NCBI RefSeq assembly: GCF_022869805.1
Contig: NZ_CP094974.1
Coordinates: forward strand, 4,588,001 to 4,652,000
Source of the DNA: Halosolutus halophilus
Lineage (GTDB): Archaea; Halobacteriota; Halobacteria; Halobacteriales; Natrialbaceae
DNA: 64,000 bases
Reading direction: 5' to 3'
How positions within the stretch are numbered: position 1 is the first letter of the stretch; the number at the start of each line of letters is the position of its first letter. The notes below the pieces were generated by a model that was not told where the DNA came from, ran no database searches, and saw only the letters and a program-made list of their open reading frames with translations. Shown piece after piece: positions 55,485 to 63,651 of this stretch. The position numbers and the translations under genes are program-made.

Positions 55485-56089
55485 CCCGACGCGATCGCAC
55501 GCACGACTGCGCTCCCGGCCACTCCGGCGAAGGGGCCGGGAACGCACGCTACTCGCGTCGTCGCGTACTGACCGGCACCGGGGCCGTCGCCGCAGCTGGA
55601 CTGGTGGGCTGTCTCGGAGCCGACGACGGAGGCCACGAGTCGCCCGCCGGGCCGATCGCCCTGACCGACGGCCAGTCGTGTGACGTCTGCGGGATGACGA
55701 TCGCGGACCACTACGGGCCCGCGGGACAACTCTTCTACGCCGACGGGAAGCCCGAGGACCGCGACGGGCCGGCCCGATTCGACAGCGTCGGCGAACTGCT
55801 CACGTTCCACGCCGAGCGCGTCGCCCGCGGCTGGGAGCTTCGCGACGCGTTCGTCACCGACTACTCGAGCGTCGAGTACGCCCTCACGAAACGGGACGGC
55901 GTGATCTACATCTCGAGTCACGTCGAGGTCGGCGCGTTCGCGGACGCGACGACCCTCGACTACGTCGTCGACAGCGGCGTCGAGGGGGCCATGGGCGACG
56001 CGATCGTTCCGTTCGCCGATCGGGGCGACGCCGAGGCGTTCGTCACCGTCCACGACGGCGAGATCCGGGGCTGGGACGACCTGCTGTGA
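55481..56089 (+). CDS. nosL: NosL copper-binding lipoprotein
   Basis: 202-aa protein with a Tat motif (SRRRVLTGTG, near residue 25) and a lipobox LVGC (C44), so membrane-anchored outside. CDVCGMTI carries the Cu(I) ligands C67, C70 and M72 typical of NosL, a copper chaperone that feeds CuZ assembly. ATG 55481 overlaps the nosY stop (ATGA). Last gene of the operon; nosR is absent, as expected in archaea. Confidence 0.93.
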   Translation: MTRRDRTHDCAPGHSGEGAGNARYSRRRVLTGTGAVAAAGLVGCLGADDGGHESPAGPIALTDGQSCDVCGMTIADHYGPAGQLFYADGKPEDRDGPARFDSVGELLTFHAERVARGWELRDAFVTDYSSVEYALTKRDGVIYISSHVEVGAFADATTLDYVVDSGVEGAMGDAIVPFADRGDAEAFVTVHDGEIRGWDDLL

Positions 56090-56156
56090 TCGGACGCGGG
56101 GACTGGCGTGGCCGTCGGGCGCGCCTCGGGTACGGGGGACCGCGGTCCGCGTCGTT

Positions 56157-56324
56157 TCACACTGTGCCGTCGTCCGCCGCCGTCTCGGTCGCGCCGTCGT
56201 CGGCGTACTCCGCGCGACGGTAGCGGTGCCAGAGTCGGACGTGGACGGAGAGACCGATCGCCGCGACGAGGCCGAAGTAACAGTAGATGGCGAACTCGAC
56301 GTACGCGGGGACCGACTCGAGCAT
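56157..56324 (-). CDS. Small single-helix membrane protein (55 aa)
   Basis: 55-aa ORF: MLESVPAYVEFAIYCYFG opens into one hydrophobic helix (to LSVHVRLW), then a basic segment and an acidic tail (ATETAADDG). Third of three tiny minus-strand genes opposed to the nos operon; ATG 56324 chosen over a longer frame lacking support. Unknown family. Confidence 0.5.
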   Translation of the reverse strand: MLESVPAYVEFAIYCYFGLVAAIGLSVHVRLWHRYRRAEYADDGATETAADDGTV

Positions 56325-56433
56325 CGGGTGATCGTTCGTCTCGCGGCGGATAGCGCCACGCCTGAACGGGTACACGCTCTTTATCGGTCCGTCGCGCGGG
56401 CCTCGTCGGGTCCTCACACCCGCGTCCCTCGTT

Positions 56434-56595
56434 TCAGCGGTTCGAGAGCATTCGGAGCCGCAGCCCCAGGTACACCATGATGAAGCCGAACGTGACCGCG
56501 AACAGGTACGCCCCGTCCAGCACCGCGTACACCAGCGCGATCGCGTTCAGCCCGATCCCGAAGACGTACACCGATCGGAGTCGCCGGGGGTTCAT
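56434..56595 (-). CDS. Small two-helix membrane protein (53 aa)
   Basis: 53-aa ORF: basic start MNPRRLRS, two hydrophobic helices (VYVFGIGLNAIALVYAVL and YLFAVTFGFIMVYLGL), basic end LRMLSNR. Its ATG overlaps the stop of the upstream microgene as ATGA, which strongly suggests coupled translation. I do not recognise a family; location suggests a respiratory or copper-related role, but that is inference. Confidence 0.55.
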   Translation of the reverse strand: MNPRRLRSVYVFGIGLNAIALVYAVLDGAYLFAVTFGFIMVYLGLRLRMLSNR

Positions 56596-56726
56596 TCGTG
56601 GGCTCCCTCGTCGCTCGTGGCGTCCCCGTGCGCTTTCGTCACGTCGTGACCCGCCGTCGCGTCGCGACCCGGACCGGGCTGGCGCGGTCGAATCGTCGTC
56701 GGACGACTCGGTTGGAATCCTGCCAT
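56592..56726 (-). CDS. Polar microprotein (44 aa) upstream of the two-helix protein
   Basis: 44-aa ORF: MAGFQPSRPTTIRPRQPG start, His/Asp-rich end (TAGHDVTKAHGDATSDEGAHE). No hydrophobic segment. Stop overlaps the next start (ATGA). Supported mainly by that overlap; could also be a leader peptide. Confidence 0.4.
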   Translation of the reverse strand: MAGFQPSRPTTIRPRQPGPGRDATAGHDVTKAHGDATSDEGAHE

Positions 56727-56881
56727 ACCGGGTCGTTAGGAGTCGACCGTGAAAACTGTCGCAGTTCGCGATCGTGGCGCCGATCGGTTCTGGCCGTGGC
56801 GGCGCCGATCGGCTTCGATCGCGGTGTCGAATCGGCGGTCGTACTCGACTGTCGAGTCGGCGATCGAGCGACCGTGGCCGA

Positions 56882-57466
56882 TCACTCCGTCTCGGACCCG
56901 AACGTCAGGTCGTCGCTCCGGACGACCTCGCCGAACAGGAAGTCGGCGTGTTCGAGCGCGTACTCGTGGTGCTCGTCCTCGATCGCGCCGATGCAGTCTT
57001 CGACCAGGAGCGGCCGGAAGTCCCGCAGCCCCGCGCTGCCGGCGGAGTGCAGGACGCAGACGTTCGCGAGGGTCCCGGTGAACACGAGGTCTTTGATGCC
57101 GCGGGCGTTCAGCCACCCCTCGAACTCCGTCTTCTGGAAGGCGTCGTAGGTGTGTTTCTCGATAACGTGGTCTCCCTCCTCGACCGGCAGTTCGTCGACG
57201 ATTTCGGCCTCCCAGGAGCCCTCGACGACGTGCTCGCCCCAGCGATCGAACTCGTCGTAGTAGTGGGTGTCCTCGAACTGGTCGGGCGGGTGGACGTCCC
57301 GCGTGAAGACGATCCGGATGCCGGCCTCGCGGGCTCGATCGACGAGCGTCGCGATCGGTTCGATGACTGCCTCGCTGCCCGGTGCGTACAGCGAGCCGTC
57401 GGGGTGACAGAATCCGTTCTGCATGTCGACCACGACGACCGCGGTGGTGTCTGGCTCGAGGTGCAT
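56882..57466 (-). CDS. Isochorismatase-family hydrolase, probable nicotinamidase
   Basis: 194-aa cysteine hydrolase with the catalytic triad D14 (VVDMQNGF), K104 (VIEKHTYDAF) and C137 (TLANVCVLHS), and DVHPPDQ as the metal/His loop. In this family the set fits nicotinamidase, which converts nicotinamide to nicotinate. Nicotinate phosphoribosyltransferase 3.5 kb away would take the next step to NAD. ATG 57466 (MHLEPDTTAV) chosen; 57484 would add six residues. Other isochorismatase-like activities are not excluded. Confidence 0.8.
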   Translation of the reverse strand: MHLEPDTTAVVVVDMQNGFCHPDGSLYAPGSEAVIEPIATLVDRAREAGIRIVFTRDVHPPDQFEDTHYYDEFDRWGEHVVEGSWEAEIVDELPVEEGDHVIEKHTYDAFQKTEFEGWLNARGIKDLVFTGTLANVCVLHSAGSAGLRDFRPLLVEDCIGAIEDEHHEYALEHADFLFGEVVRSDDLTFGSETE

Positions 57467-57681
57467 GTGTGATGCTACGAACACGACCCCAAAAACGTTC
57501 GCGCCCGCGAGACGACCGGGGCGCTGGTTTCCCGACGACGGCGAGGATTCGCGGTCGCCGGACGGTCGCCGAAATCGATCGTCTCACCGCAGCCATCCCC
57601 GTCCGGTGTAGCCCTCTCCGTCCGGTAGTCCGATCGGGGCCCTTTTTGCGGTCGCTTCCGTATTGCCACCATCCACCGTTC

Positions 57682-59388
57682 ATGAGATCGACGCGTGTCC
57701 CGCTGCTCGTCGCCCTGGTCGTGCTGTCACTGTGTGCCGTTCCGCTGTCGGCGGCCGGGAGTGGTGGCTCGCCGTCGGTGGCGACTGCTGCCGGGATCGA
57801 TACCGCGCCGTCGTCGGTGACCGCCGTCGACGACCGCACCGGGAGCGCCGGCGCGACCGCGCCGATCGATCGGGCCGCGGCGACGTCGATCCAGGAACGC
57901 GACGACGATCCCTCGACCGAGGACACGATCGGCTACGTCGAGGGCTACTGGTACGACGACGAGTTGCCCGTCGACGACCGCGAGGGTGCCACGGTCGAGG
58001 ACGACGAACTCGATGCGGTCGTCTACCGGGCGATGGCTCGCGTCGAGGTGATCCGGGAGCGGACGTTCGAGGAGGAAGTCTCGGTCGAGATCCAGTCCCG
58101 CTCGGAGTACCAGGCCGAACAGGACGGTCTCTTCGTCGATCTCGGTCCGACCGAACGCCTGCAGGAGAACGTCAATTACGAGGCGCTGTTCATGGTCGAC
58201 AGCGAGACGAACGCGGTCGACGAAGCGAAGACGCTGTACGGTGGCGCGGTCGAGGGCTACTACGAGCCACGGACCGACCGGATCGTCATCGTCTCGAACA
58301 CCCCCGACGAACCCGAACTGAACGAAGTGATTCTCGGACACGAACTGGTCCACGCCCTGCAGGACCAGCACTTCGACCTGACGAGCTACGATCGGGAGAC
58401 GATCGACGGGAGCAATGCCGAGAACGGCCTCATCGAGGGTGACGCCGTCGCCGTCGAGCGGGCGTACGACCAGCGATGTGGCACCGAGTGGGAGTGCGTG
58501 CTGCCCGCCGGCGGGACGCGCGAAGTCCCCGAGGAAGTCAACTGGGGCCTCTACTTCACAATCTATCTGCCGTACGCCGACGGTCCCGACTACATCGACC
58601 ACCTGCGCGACCGGGGCGGCTGGGACGCAGTCGACGACGCTTACGACGAGCCGCCGGCCAGCACGGCCGAGGTGATCCACCCCGGTGAGGAACGCGAACC
58701 CGCCGATATCGACGTCGCTGACCAGTCGAGCGAGGACTGGACGCAACTCGAGATCGACGGCGAACCGGCCACCGAAACCGTCGGCGAGGCCGGGATGGCC
58801 TCGATGTTCGCCGACGGTGCGCTCGACCGAAACCGGCCATCGGTCGTTTCGATGGAGGAGTTCATCGGATCGAGTCTGGGCGATCGCGAGGAGATTCACT
58901 ACGACCAGCCCTACACCGACGGCTGGGCCGGCGACGAACTGGTGACGTACGTCGACAGCGCGGACGAGACCGACGATCCGGTCGCCGCGGCCGCCGCCGC
59001 CGGCTACGTCTGGCGGACCGAGTGGCAGTCGGACGAGGACGCCCAGCAGTTCGTCGACGGCTACCTGCAGTTGCTCGACATCAACGGGGCCGACGCCGTC
59101 GACGACAGACGGGACACCTACGAGATCGAGGACGACTTCTCCGGTGCCTACTACCTCGAGAAAGACGGCGCGACGGTGACGATCGTCCACGCGCCGTCGG
59201 TCGACGCGCTCGACGAGGTGGAGCAGGGTGCCGCACCCGAGGGCGACGACCGACTCGAGACCGACGGCGACGACGGGACCGCCGAGGCCAGCGCCGAGAG
59301 CGACACGATCCCCGGCTTCGGCGTCTCGGTCGCCGTCGTGTCGCTGGTGCTCGGCGCCCTGACGGTCCGGCACGGTCGACGTCGGTAA
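57682..59388 (+). CDS. Hvo_1808-family surface protein, PGF-CTERM anchored
   Basis: 568-aa exported protein: Sec signal (VPLLVALVVLSLCAVPLSAA), low-complexity linker to residue ~75, then a domain with the zinc motif HELVH (H220-H224) in LGHELVHALQDQHF. The end has IPGFG plus a hydrophobic stretch and basic tail (TVRHGRRR), the PGF-CTERM signal processed by archaeosortase. Probably a cell-surface metalloprotease or binding protein. Followed after 38 nt by a paralogue with a different anchor. Confidence 0.8.
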   Translation: MRSTRVPLLVALVVLSLCAVPLSAAGSGGSPSVATAAGIDTAPSSVTAVDDRTGSAGATAPIDRAAATSIQERDDDPSTEDTIGYVEGYWYDDELPVDDREGATVEDDELDAVVYRAMARVEVIRERTFEEEVSVEIQSRSEYQAEQDGLFVDLGPTERLQENVNYEALFMVDSETNAVDEAKTLYGGAVEGYYEPRTDRIVIVSNTPDEPELNEVILGHELVHALQDQHFDLTSYDRETIDGSNAENGLIEGDAVAVERAYDQRCGTEWECVLPAGGTREVPEEVNWGLYFTIYLPYADGPDYIDHLRDRGGWDAVDDAYDEPPASTAEVIHPGEEREPADIDVADQSSEDWTQLEIDGEPATETVGEAGMASMFADGALDRNRPSVVSMEEFIGSSLGDREEIHYDQPYTDGWAGDELVTYVDSADETDDPVAAAAAAGYVWRTEWQSDEDAQQFVDGYLQLLDINGADAVDDRRDTYEIEDDFSGAYYLEKDGATVTIVHAPSVDALDEVEQGAAPEGDDRLETDGDDGTAEASAESDTIPGFGVSVAVVSLVLGALTVRHGRRR

Positions 59389-59397
59389 CCGGCGGAC

Positions 59398-59402
59398 TTA
59401 TA
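59398..59402 (+). promoter_or_regulatory. TATA-like box of the second Hvo_1808-like gene
   Basis: TTATA centred 27 nt upstream of ATG 59427, directly after the previous stop; the second paralogue can thus be transcribed alone. Confidence 0.5.
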
Positions 59403-59426
59403 GTTCGCCGTTCGAAGCTCCAGTCG

Positions 59427-60860
59427 ATGGGTCGGGCCAGACTCTTCGCGATCGTCGCACTCGTCACCCTGTCGGGGTGTACGCTGCCCGGCACGCCACA
59501 GCAGTTCGATCCTAACCGGGAACTCGGCCACGTCAGGGGGTACGCCCACGACGACACCTTCGCGTTCGACGGGAACGAGGCGCTCACCGAGCGCCAGCTC
59601 GAGGCGGTCAAGTACCGGTCGATGGCCCGGATCGAGGTCGTCCGCGGGCTCAGGTTCGACCGCGACGTCGAACTCGAGGTGATCGGCAGGGACGAGTACC
59701 GCGAGCAACGCGAGGGAAGCGAACCGGCCTCGCAGTTCGACAACGAACTCTGGCGCGGTGCGTTCGTCGTCGACGGCGAGACCGACGTCCACGACGCGCT
59801 CGACGACCTCTACGGCGATTCCGTCCAGGGCTACTACGTGAACGATCGGATCGTGATCGTCACCGACGACCCGGACGAGATCCGGATCGATCGGCGGACG
59901 CTGGTCCACGAACTCGTCCACGCGCTACAGGATCAGCACTTCGGACTCGAACGGTCGGGCGAGACCGTCGACGAACGCCGGGCGGAACTCGGCCTGATCG
60001 AGGGCGAGGCGAACTACGTGCCGCACCTGTACGACGAGCGCTGCGGCGAGGAGTGGCAGTGTCTGGCCGACCGCGAGCGAGCCTCGTCCGAGCCCCGTTC
60101 GTTCAACCTCGGCCTCTTCCTCTCGATCTACGCGCCGTACTCCGAAGGACCGCCGTTCGTCGCCCACCTCCACGAAACCGGCGGCTGGGACCGGGTCGAT
60201 CGCGCCCACGACGCGCGACCGGCGAGCACGAGCCAGTTGCTCTCCCCCGAGACCTATCCGGACGTCGAACCGGCCGACGTGGCGATCGAGGACCGATCGA
60301 GCGGCGACTGGGACCCCGTGACGGACGAGGACGGCGAGATCGAGGCGGACACGATCGGCGAGGCGACCCTGTTCGCGACGCTGTGGGCCAACGGGGTCGT
60401 CGATCGCTCGTCGCTCACCGCGGGGGCGACCGCCCTGTCGCCGTACAACTACTCCGCGCCCGCGACCGACGGGTGGACGGGCGACACGTTCCGCGTCTAC
60501 GCGGACGGGAACGATCGGACTGGCCACGTCTGGTCGCTGGCGTGGGAGAGCGAGGCGGACGCCGAGGCGTTCGCCGACGCCTACCGCGACCTGCTCGCGG
60601 CCAACGGTGCCAGGCAGGTCGACGACGGCGTCTACCGGATCGACGACGGCGACCCCTTCGCCGGTGCCTACCGCGCGACCGTCACGGGCGAGCGGGTCAC
60701 GATCGTCGGCGCACCGACCGTCCCCGAACTCGACGAGATCCACGCCGACGGCACCGCGTCGAACGAGACCCGCGCGGAGATCGGCGCGACGACGGCGTCG
60801 ATCGCGCCCGCGACGGCCAGCAGTAGATCGGCGACTGCGCCGTCCGCGATCGGCGCGTAG
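59427..60860 (+). CDS. Hvo_1808-family lipoprotein
   Basis: 477-aa paralogue of the upstream gene with HELVH at H161-H165 (LVHELVHALQDQHFGL) and the shared blocks LIEGEA, YAPYSEGPPFVAHL and GEATLFATL. Instead of a C-terminal anchor it has a short signal and lipobox LSGC near residue 18, so it should be a lipoprotein. The C-terminus is Ala/Ser/Thr-rich. Metalloprotease activity is inferred from the motif only. Confidence 0.8.
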   Translation: MGRARLFAIVALVTLSGCTLPGTPQQFDPNRELGHVRGYAHDDTFAFDGNEALTERQLEAVKYRSMARIEVVRGLRFDRDVELEVIGRDEYREQREGSEPASQFDNELWRGAFVVDGETDVHDALDDLYGDSVQGYYVNDRIVIVTDDPDEIRIDRRTLVHELVHALQDQHFGLERSGETVDERRAELGLIEGEANYVPHLYDERCGEEWQCLADRERASSEPRSFNLGLFLSIYAPYSEGPPFVAHLHETGGWDRVDRAHDARPASTSQLLSPETYPDVEPADVAIEDRSSGDWDPVTDEDGEIEADTIGEATLFATLWANGVVDRSSLTAGATALSPYNYSAPATDGWTGDTFRVYADGNDRTGHVWSLAWESEADAEAFADAYRDLLAANGARQVDDGVYRIDDGDPFAGAYRATVTGERVTIVGAPTVPELDEIHADGTASNETRAEIGATTASIAPATASSRSATAPSAIGA

Positions 60861-60963
60861 GGACCGGGGCGTCGTCGATCGCCGCCCAGTTCGGGGTGCC
60901 GAATCGCCGGTGTCCGCCGCGGCAGACGGGTAGCTTTTTTGCCTCCGGTCGGAAACCGCCGGT

Positions 60964-62115
60964 ATGTCGAATCCGTTCGGAACCGTCACGCCAGACGCTA
61001 TTCTCGAGGGGACTGCGACGGACGCCTACTTCGAGCGCACCCGATCGACGCTCGAACACGCGGGGACGAACCCCCACGTCGTCGCGGAGGTGACCGCTGA
61101 CCAGTTCCCGACCGGCGCGTTCCAGGTCCTGACCGGGGTCGAGGACGTCGCCACCCTCTTCGAGGGCCGGGACGTCGATATCGACGCCCTGCCCGACGGG
61201 CAACTGTTCGACGGCGGCCCCGTGATGCGGATCGAGGGGCCGTACCTCGGGTTCGCCGAACTCGAGACGTCGCTGCTCGGACTGCTGTCCCAGCCCAGCG
61301 GCTTCGCGACCGCGGCGCTCGAGGCCCGCCTGGCCGCGCCCGACTCGCTCGTGCTCTCGTTCGGTGCCCGCCACGTCCACCCGTCGATCTCCTCGATCGT
61401 CGAACGCGCCGCACTGCTCGCCGGACTGGACGGCTTCTCGCACGTCGCGGCGGGCGAGATTCTCGATCGCGACCCGGGCGGGACGATGCCGCACGCGCTC
61501 ATGTTCTGCTTCGGCGAGGGGAACCAGGCCGACGCGTGGCGGGCGTTCGACGAGGCCGTTCCCGAGGAGACCCCGCGGATCGCGCTGGTCGACACGTTCT
61601 GGGACGAGGTCAGCGAGAGCTTGCTGGCCGCCGAGACGCTTGGCGACGATCTGGACGGCGTCCGCATCGACACCACGAGTTCGCGCCGCGGCGACTTCCG
61701 GCACATCATCCGCGAGGTGCGCTGGGAACTCGACGCCCGCGGCCACGAGGACGTCGACATCTTCTGCAGCGGCGGACTCGGCCCCGAACAGCTCCGCAAC
61801 TTGCGGGACGTGGCCGACGGCTTCGGCGTCGGCGGCCACGTCACCGATCGCGACCCGATCGACTTCAGCCTCGACATCGTCGAAATCGAGGGCGAACCGA
61901 TCTCGAAGCGCGGCAAACTCTCCGGCGTGAAAGAGGTCTACCGCACCCCCGACGGCGGCCATCACGTCGCCCTGGCCGATCAGGAGGGGCCCGAGGACGG
62001 CGAATCGCTCCTCGAACCGCTCGTTCGGGACGGCGAGGTCGTCCGCGAGTTCGACCTCGACGAGGCGAGCGATCGGTGTCTGGCCGACGCCGAGGCGGTC
62101 GGGTTCGGCGGGTAG
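60964..62115 (+). CDS. Nicotinate phosphoribosyltransferase
   Basis: 383-aa archaeal-type NAPRTase. LSFGARHVHPSISSIVERAALLAGLDG, GTMPHALMF, LVDTF, VRIDTTSSRRGDFR and CSGGLGPEQLRNL form the phosphoribosyl-binding TIM barrel. Forms nicotinate mononucleotide from nicotinate and PRPP in NAD salvage. Upstream a CTTTTTTGC run (about 60932) could act as promoter. Fits with the nicotinamidase at 56.9 kb. Confidence 0.92.
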   Translation: MSNPFGTVTPDAILEGTATDAYFERTRSTLEHAGTNPHVVAEVTADQFPTGAFQVLTGVEDVATLFEGRDVDIDALPDGQLFDGGPVMRIEGPYLGFAELETSLLGLLSQPSGFATAALEARLAAPDSLVLSFGARHVHPSISSIVERAALLAGLDGFSHVAAGEILDRDPGGTMPHALMFCFGEGNQADAWRAFDEAVPEETPRIALVDTFWDEVSESLLAAETLGDDLDGVRIDTTSSRRGDFRHIIREVRWELDARGHEDVDIFCSGGLGPEQLRNLRDVADGFGVGGHVTDRDPIDFSLDIVEIEGEPISKRGKLSGVKEVYRTPDGGHHVALADQEGPEDGESLLEPLVRDGEVVREFDLDEASDRCLADAEAVGFGG

Positions 62116-62172
62116 TTGATACGTGGCGGATCGAATCGAAAGAAACACGTCTCGAACCCGAGACGGTCGAGT

Positions 62173-62436
62173 ATGCCCGCTTTTCGTCCGAACTCGACCG
62201 ACTCGTCCGTTCGACTCGCGACCTGGCTGGTTTTCAGGATCGTCGCGGCGGTCGTGGGGACAACGTTCGTCGGGTTCGCCCTCACGAGCGCGCTGTTCCT
62301 GGACCCGTTCGTCGCACTGGCGGTCGCGTTCGTCGTCGCACTCTGGCTCAGCCTGCTGTTGCTGTTCGAGGCACTCGACGTCTTTCTCGACGCGAAACTC
62401 GCGGGTGAGACCGGCGGCGAAGCCCCGGTCGAGTAA
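62173..62436 (+). CDS. Small two-helix membrane protein (87 aa)
   Basis: 87-aa protein with two hydrophobic segments: VFRIVAAVVGTTFVGFALTS and FVALAVAFVVALWLSLLLLF; acidic end GGEAPVE. ATG 62173 (MPAFRPNSTD) is used; a frame extending to 62116 adds basic residues without support. No family recognised. Ends one base before the degraded permease fragment on the other strand. Confidence 0.55.
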   Translation: MPAFRPNSTDSSVRLATWLVFRIVAAVVGTTFVGFALTSALFLDPFVALAVAFVVALWLSLLLLFEALDVFLDAKLAGETGGEAPVE

Positions 62437-62640
62437 TCAGTTCGGGTCCGTTCCCTCGAACCGCCAGTAGCCGATCGCCAGCGGGATCGCGATCCAGCAC
62501 AGCAACGGGCACGGCGACCCACTCCTGCAGGTGGAGCGGCGGGTCGCCGCCGATCCGTGTGCCGTCGAAATGCGATAGGGTCGTCGGAGGCGGTGCCGCG
62601 AGACTCCCGTCTTCCGATCGGGACCGGTATCGATACTGAA
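62437..62640 (-). pseudogene. Degraded ABC-2 permease C-terminal fragment
   Basis: The minus-strand frame ending at 62437 encodes LLCWIAIPLAIGYWRFEGTD, a typical last helix and tail of haloarchaeal ABC-2 permeases. Upstream, a frame with SHFDGTRIGGDPP and HLQEWVAVP fits the preceding loop but is offset by one base (shift near 62500). No start or further helices remain up to the AMMECR1 gene, so only a remnant is left. Confidence 0.45.
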
Positions 62641-62657
62641 GGCCGAAAACAGCGCCG

Positions 62658-63260
62658 CTAGACCTGCTCGACGCTCCCGTCGGGTTCGCGCTCGCGGAAC
62701 ACCTGTCCTTCGAACAGCGTGACGACCACGTCGTCGTCCTGCCAGGCGGACGGCGGGAGGCCCGCCTTTCGGCAGGTTCGATCGAGGTATTCGCGGGCGC
62801 TCCAGCCGTTCTCGACCGGGACGGTCGGGTAGAGCCAGCCGCTCTTGCCGCCGCCGTCGACGGCGACCCCGTGGGTGCCGAGGTCGAGGTCCGCCAGCGG
62901 ATCGTCCGTCAGGACGACGTTCCTGACCGCACAGACGGAGACGGTGAGGTTCGGGAGCTCCGAGGGACTGACTTCCGAGCCACACGAATCCCCGCTCGCG
63001 GCCTCGATCGCCGCGTCGACGATCACGTGTCCGAGCTGTTCACCCGATCGATAGCCGCCGGCGCAGCCGCGCAGGCTGCCGCGGCCGCGGGTCGATTCGA
63101 GGCGCACGAACGCACCGGTGCGCTCGTAGAAGGCTTCGCGCATGCTGCCCGGTTGTTCTCGTTGCCCGTGTTCTACGTAGGATTCGACGGACTCGCGCGC
63201 AAGCTCGACGGCGCGCGCGCCGTCCTCGAAGGAGAGGTCGACGCCCTGTCGCTGGGACAT
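62658..63260 (-). CDS. AMMECR1 / TIGR00296 family protein
   Basis: 200-aa AMMECR1-domain protein, conserved in archaea and eukaryotes. Core motif RGSLRGCAGGYRSGEQLGHVIVDAAIEAA (the RGC segment is the hallmark), followed by LTVSVCAV and GTHGVAVDGGGKSGWLYP. Biochemical role unknown. Start ATG 63260 (MSQRQGVDL) is supported by TTTTAGG 28 nt upstream; earlier in-frame Met codons would lie in the promoter. Confidence 0.9.
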   Translation of the reverse strand: MSQRQGVDLSFEDGARAVELARESVESYVEHGQREQPGSMREAFYERTGAFVRLESTRGRGSLRGCAGGYRSGEQLGHVIVDAAIEAASGDSCGSEVSPSELPNLTVSVCAVRNVVLTDDPLADLDLGTHGVAVDGGGKSGWLYPTVPVENGWSAREYLDRTCRKAGLPPSAWQDDDVVVTLFEGQVFREREPDGSVEQV

Positions 63261-63284
63261 ACAGGTACACATGGGAATAGTCGT

Positions 63285-63291
63285 CCTAAAA
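63285..63291 (-). promoter_or_regulatory. TATA-like box of the AMMECR1 gene
   Basis: TTTTAGG on the minus strand, centred 28 nt upstream of ATG 63260. Confidence 0.55.
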
Positions 63292-63299
63292 CGCTTCCA

Positions 63300-63651
63300 T
63301 TCGCTTCGCGATCGGACCACGACGCTGTTCGGGGAATTAATTCGCCGTTAATCGCCCCGTGAACTGGATGCAGGAGCGGCCCTAGAGGGTCCGCGTCAGG
63401 GTCGTCGGACCCGATCGCCGACCAACGCGACTTCTCACGGGCACCATATCCCGGCCGGTTTCGCCGCGCCCGAGACCCCCGCGATCACTCCGCTATGCGG
63501 CGGGACGACGCGGCCGTCCAGCACGGAACGGAGCGCCGGATTTCGCCGGCCGCTGTGACGGCCGCGGCCGACCGCGAGGGGAGTCCACGCCGACGCGGAG
63601 GCACCGTCCCGTACGATCGGGGGACTTATTCGGGTCACGCCCCTACGATCG
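63300..63651. other. Gene-free region before RNase P RNA
   Basis: About 350-390 bases with no supported ORF. GAATTAATTCGCCGTTAATC (63335-63354) is AT-rich, and CTTATT at 63625-63630 could be the promoter of the downstream RNA, giving a start near 63655. Short frames here lack features of real genes. Confidence 0.4.
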
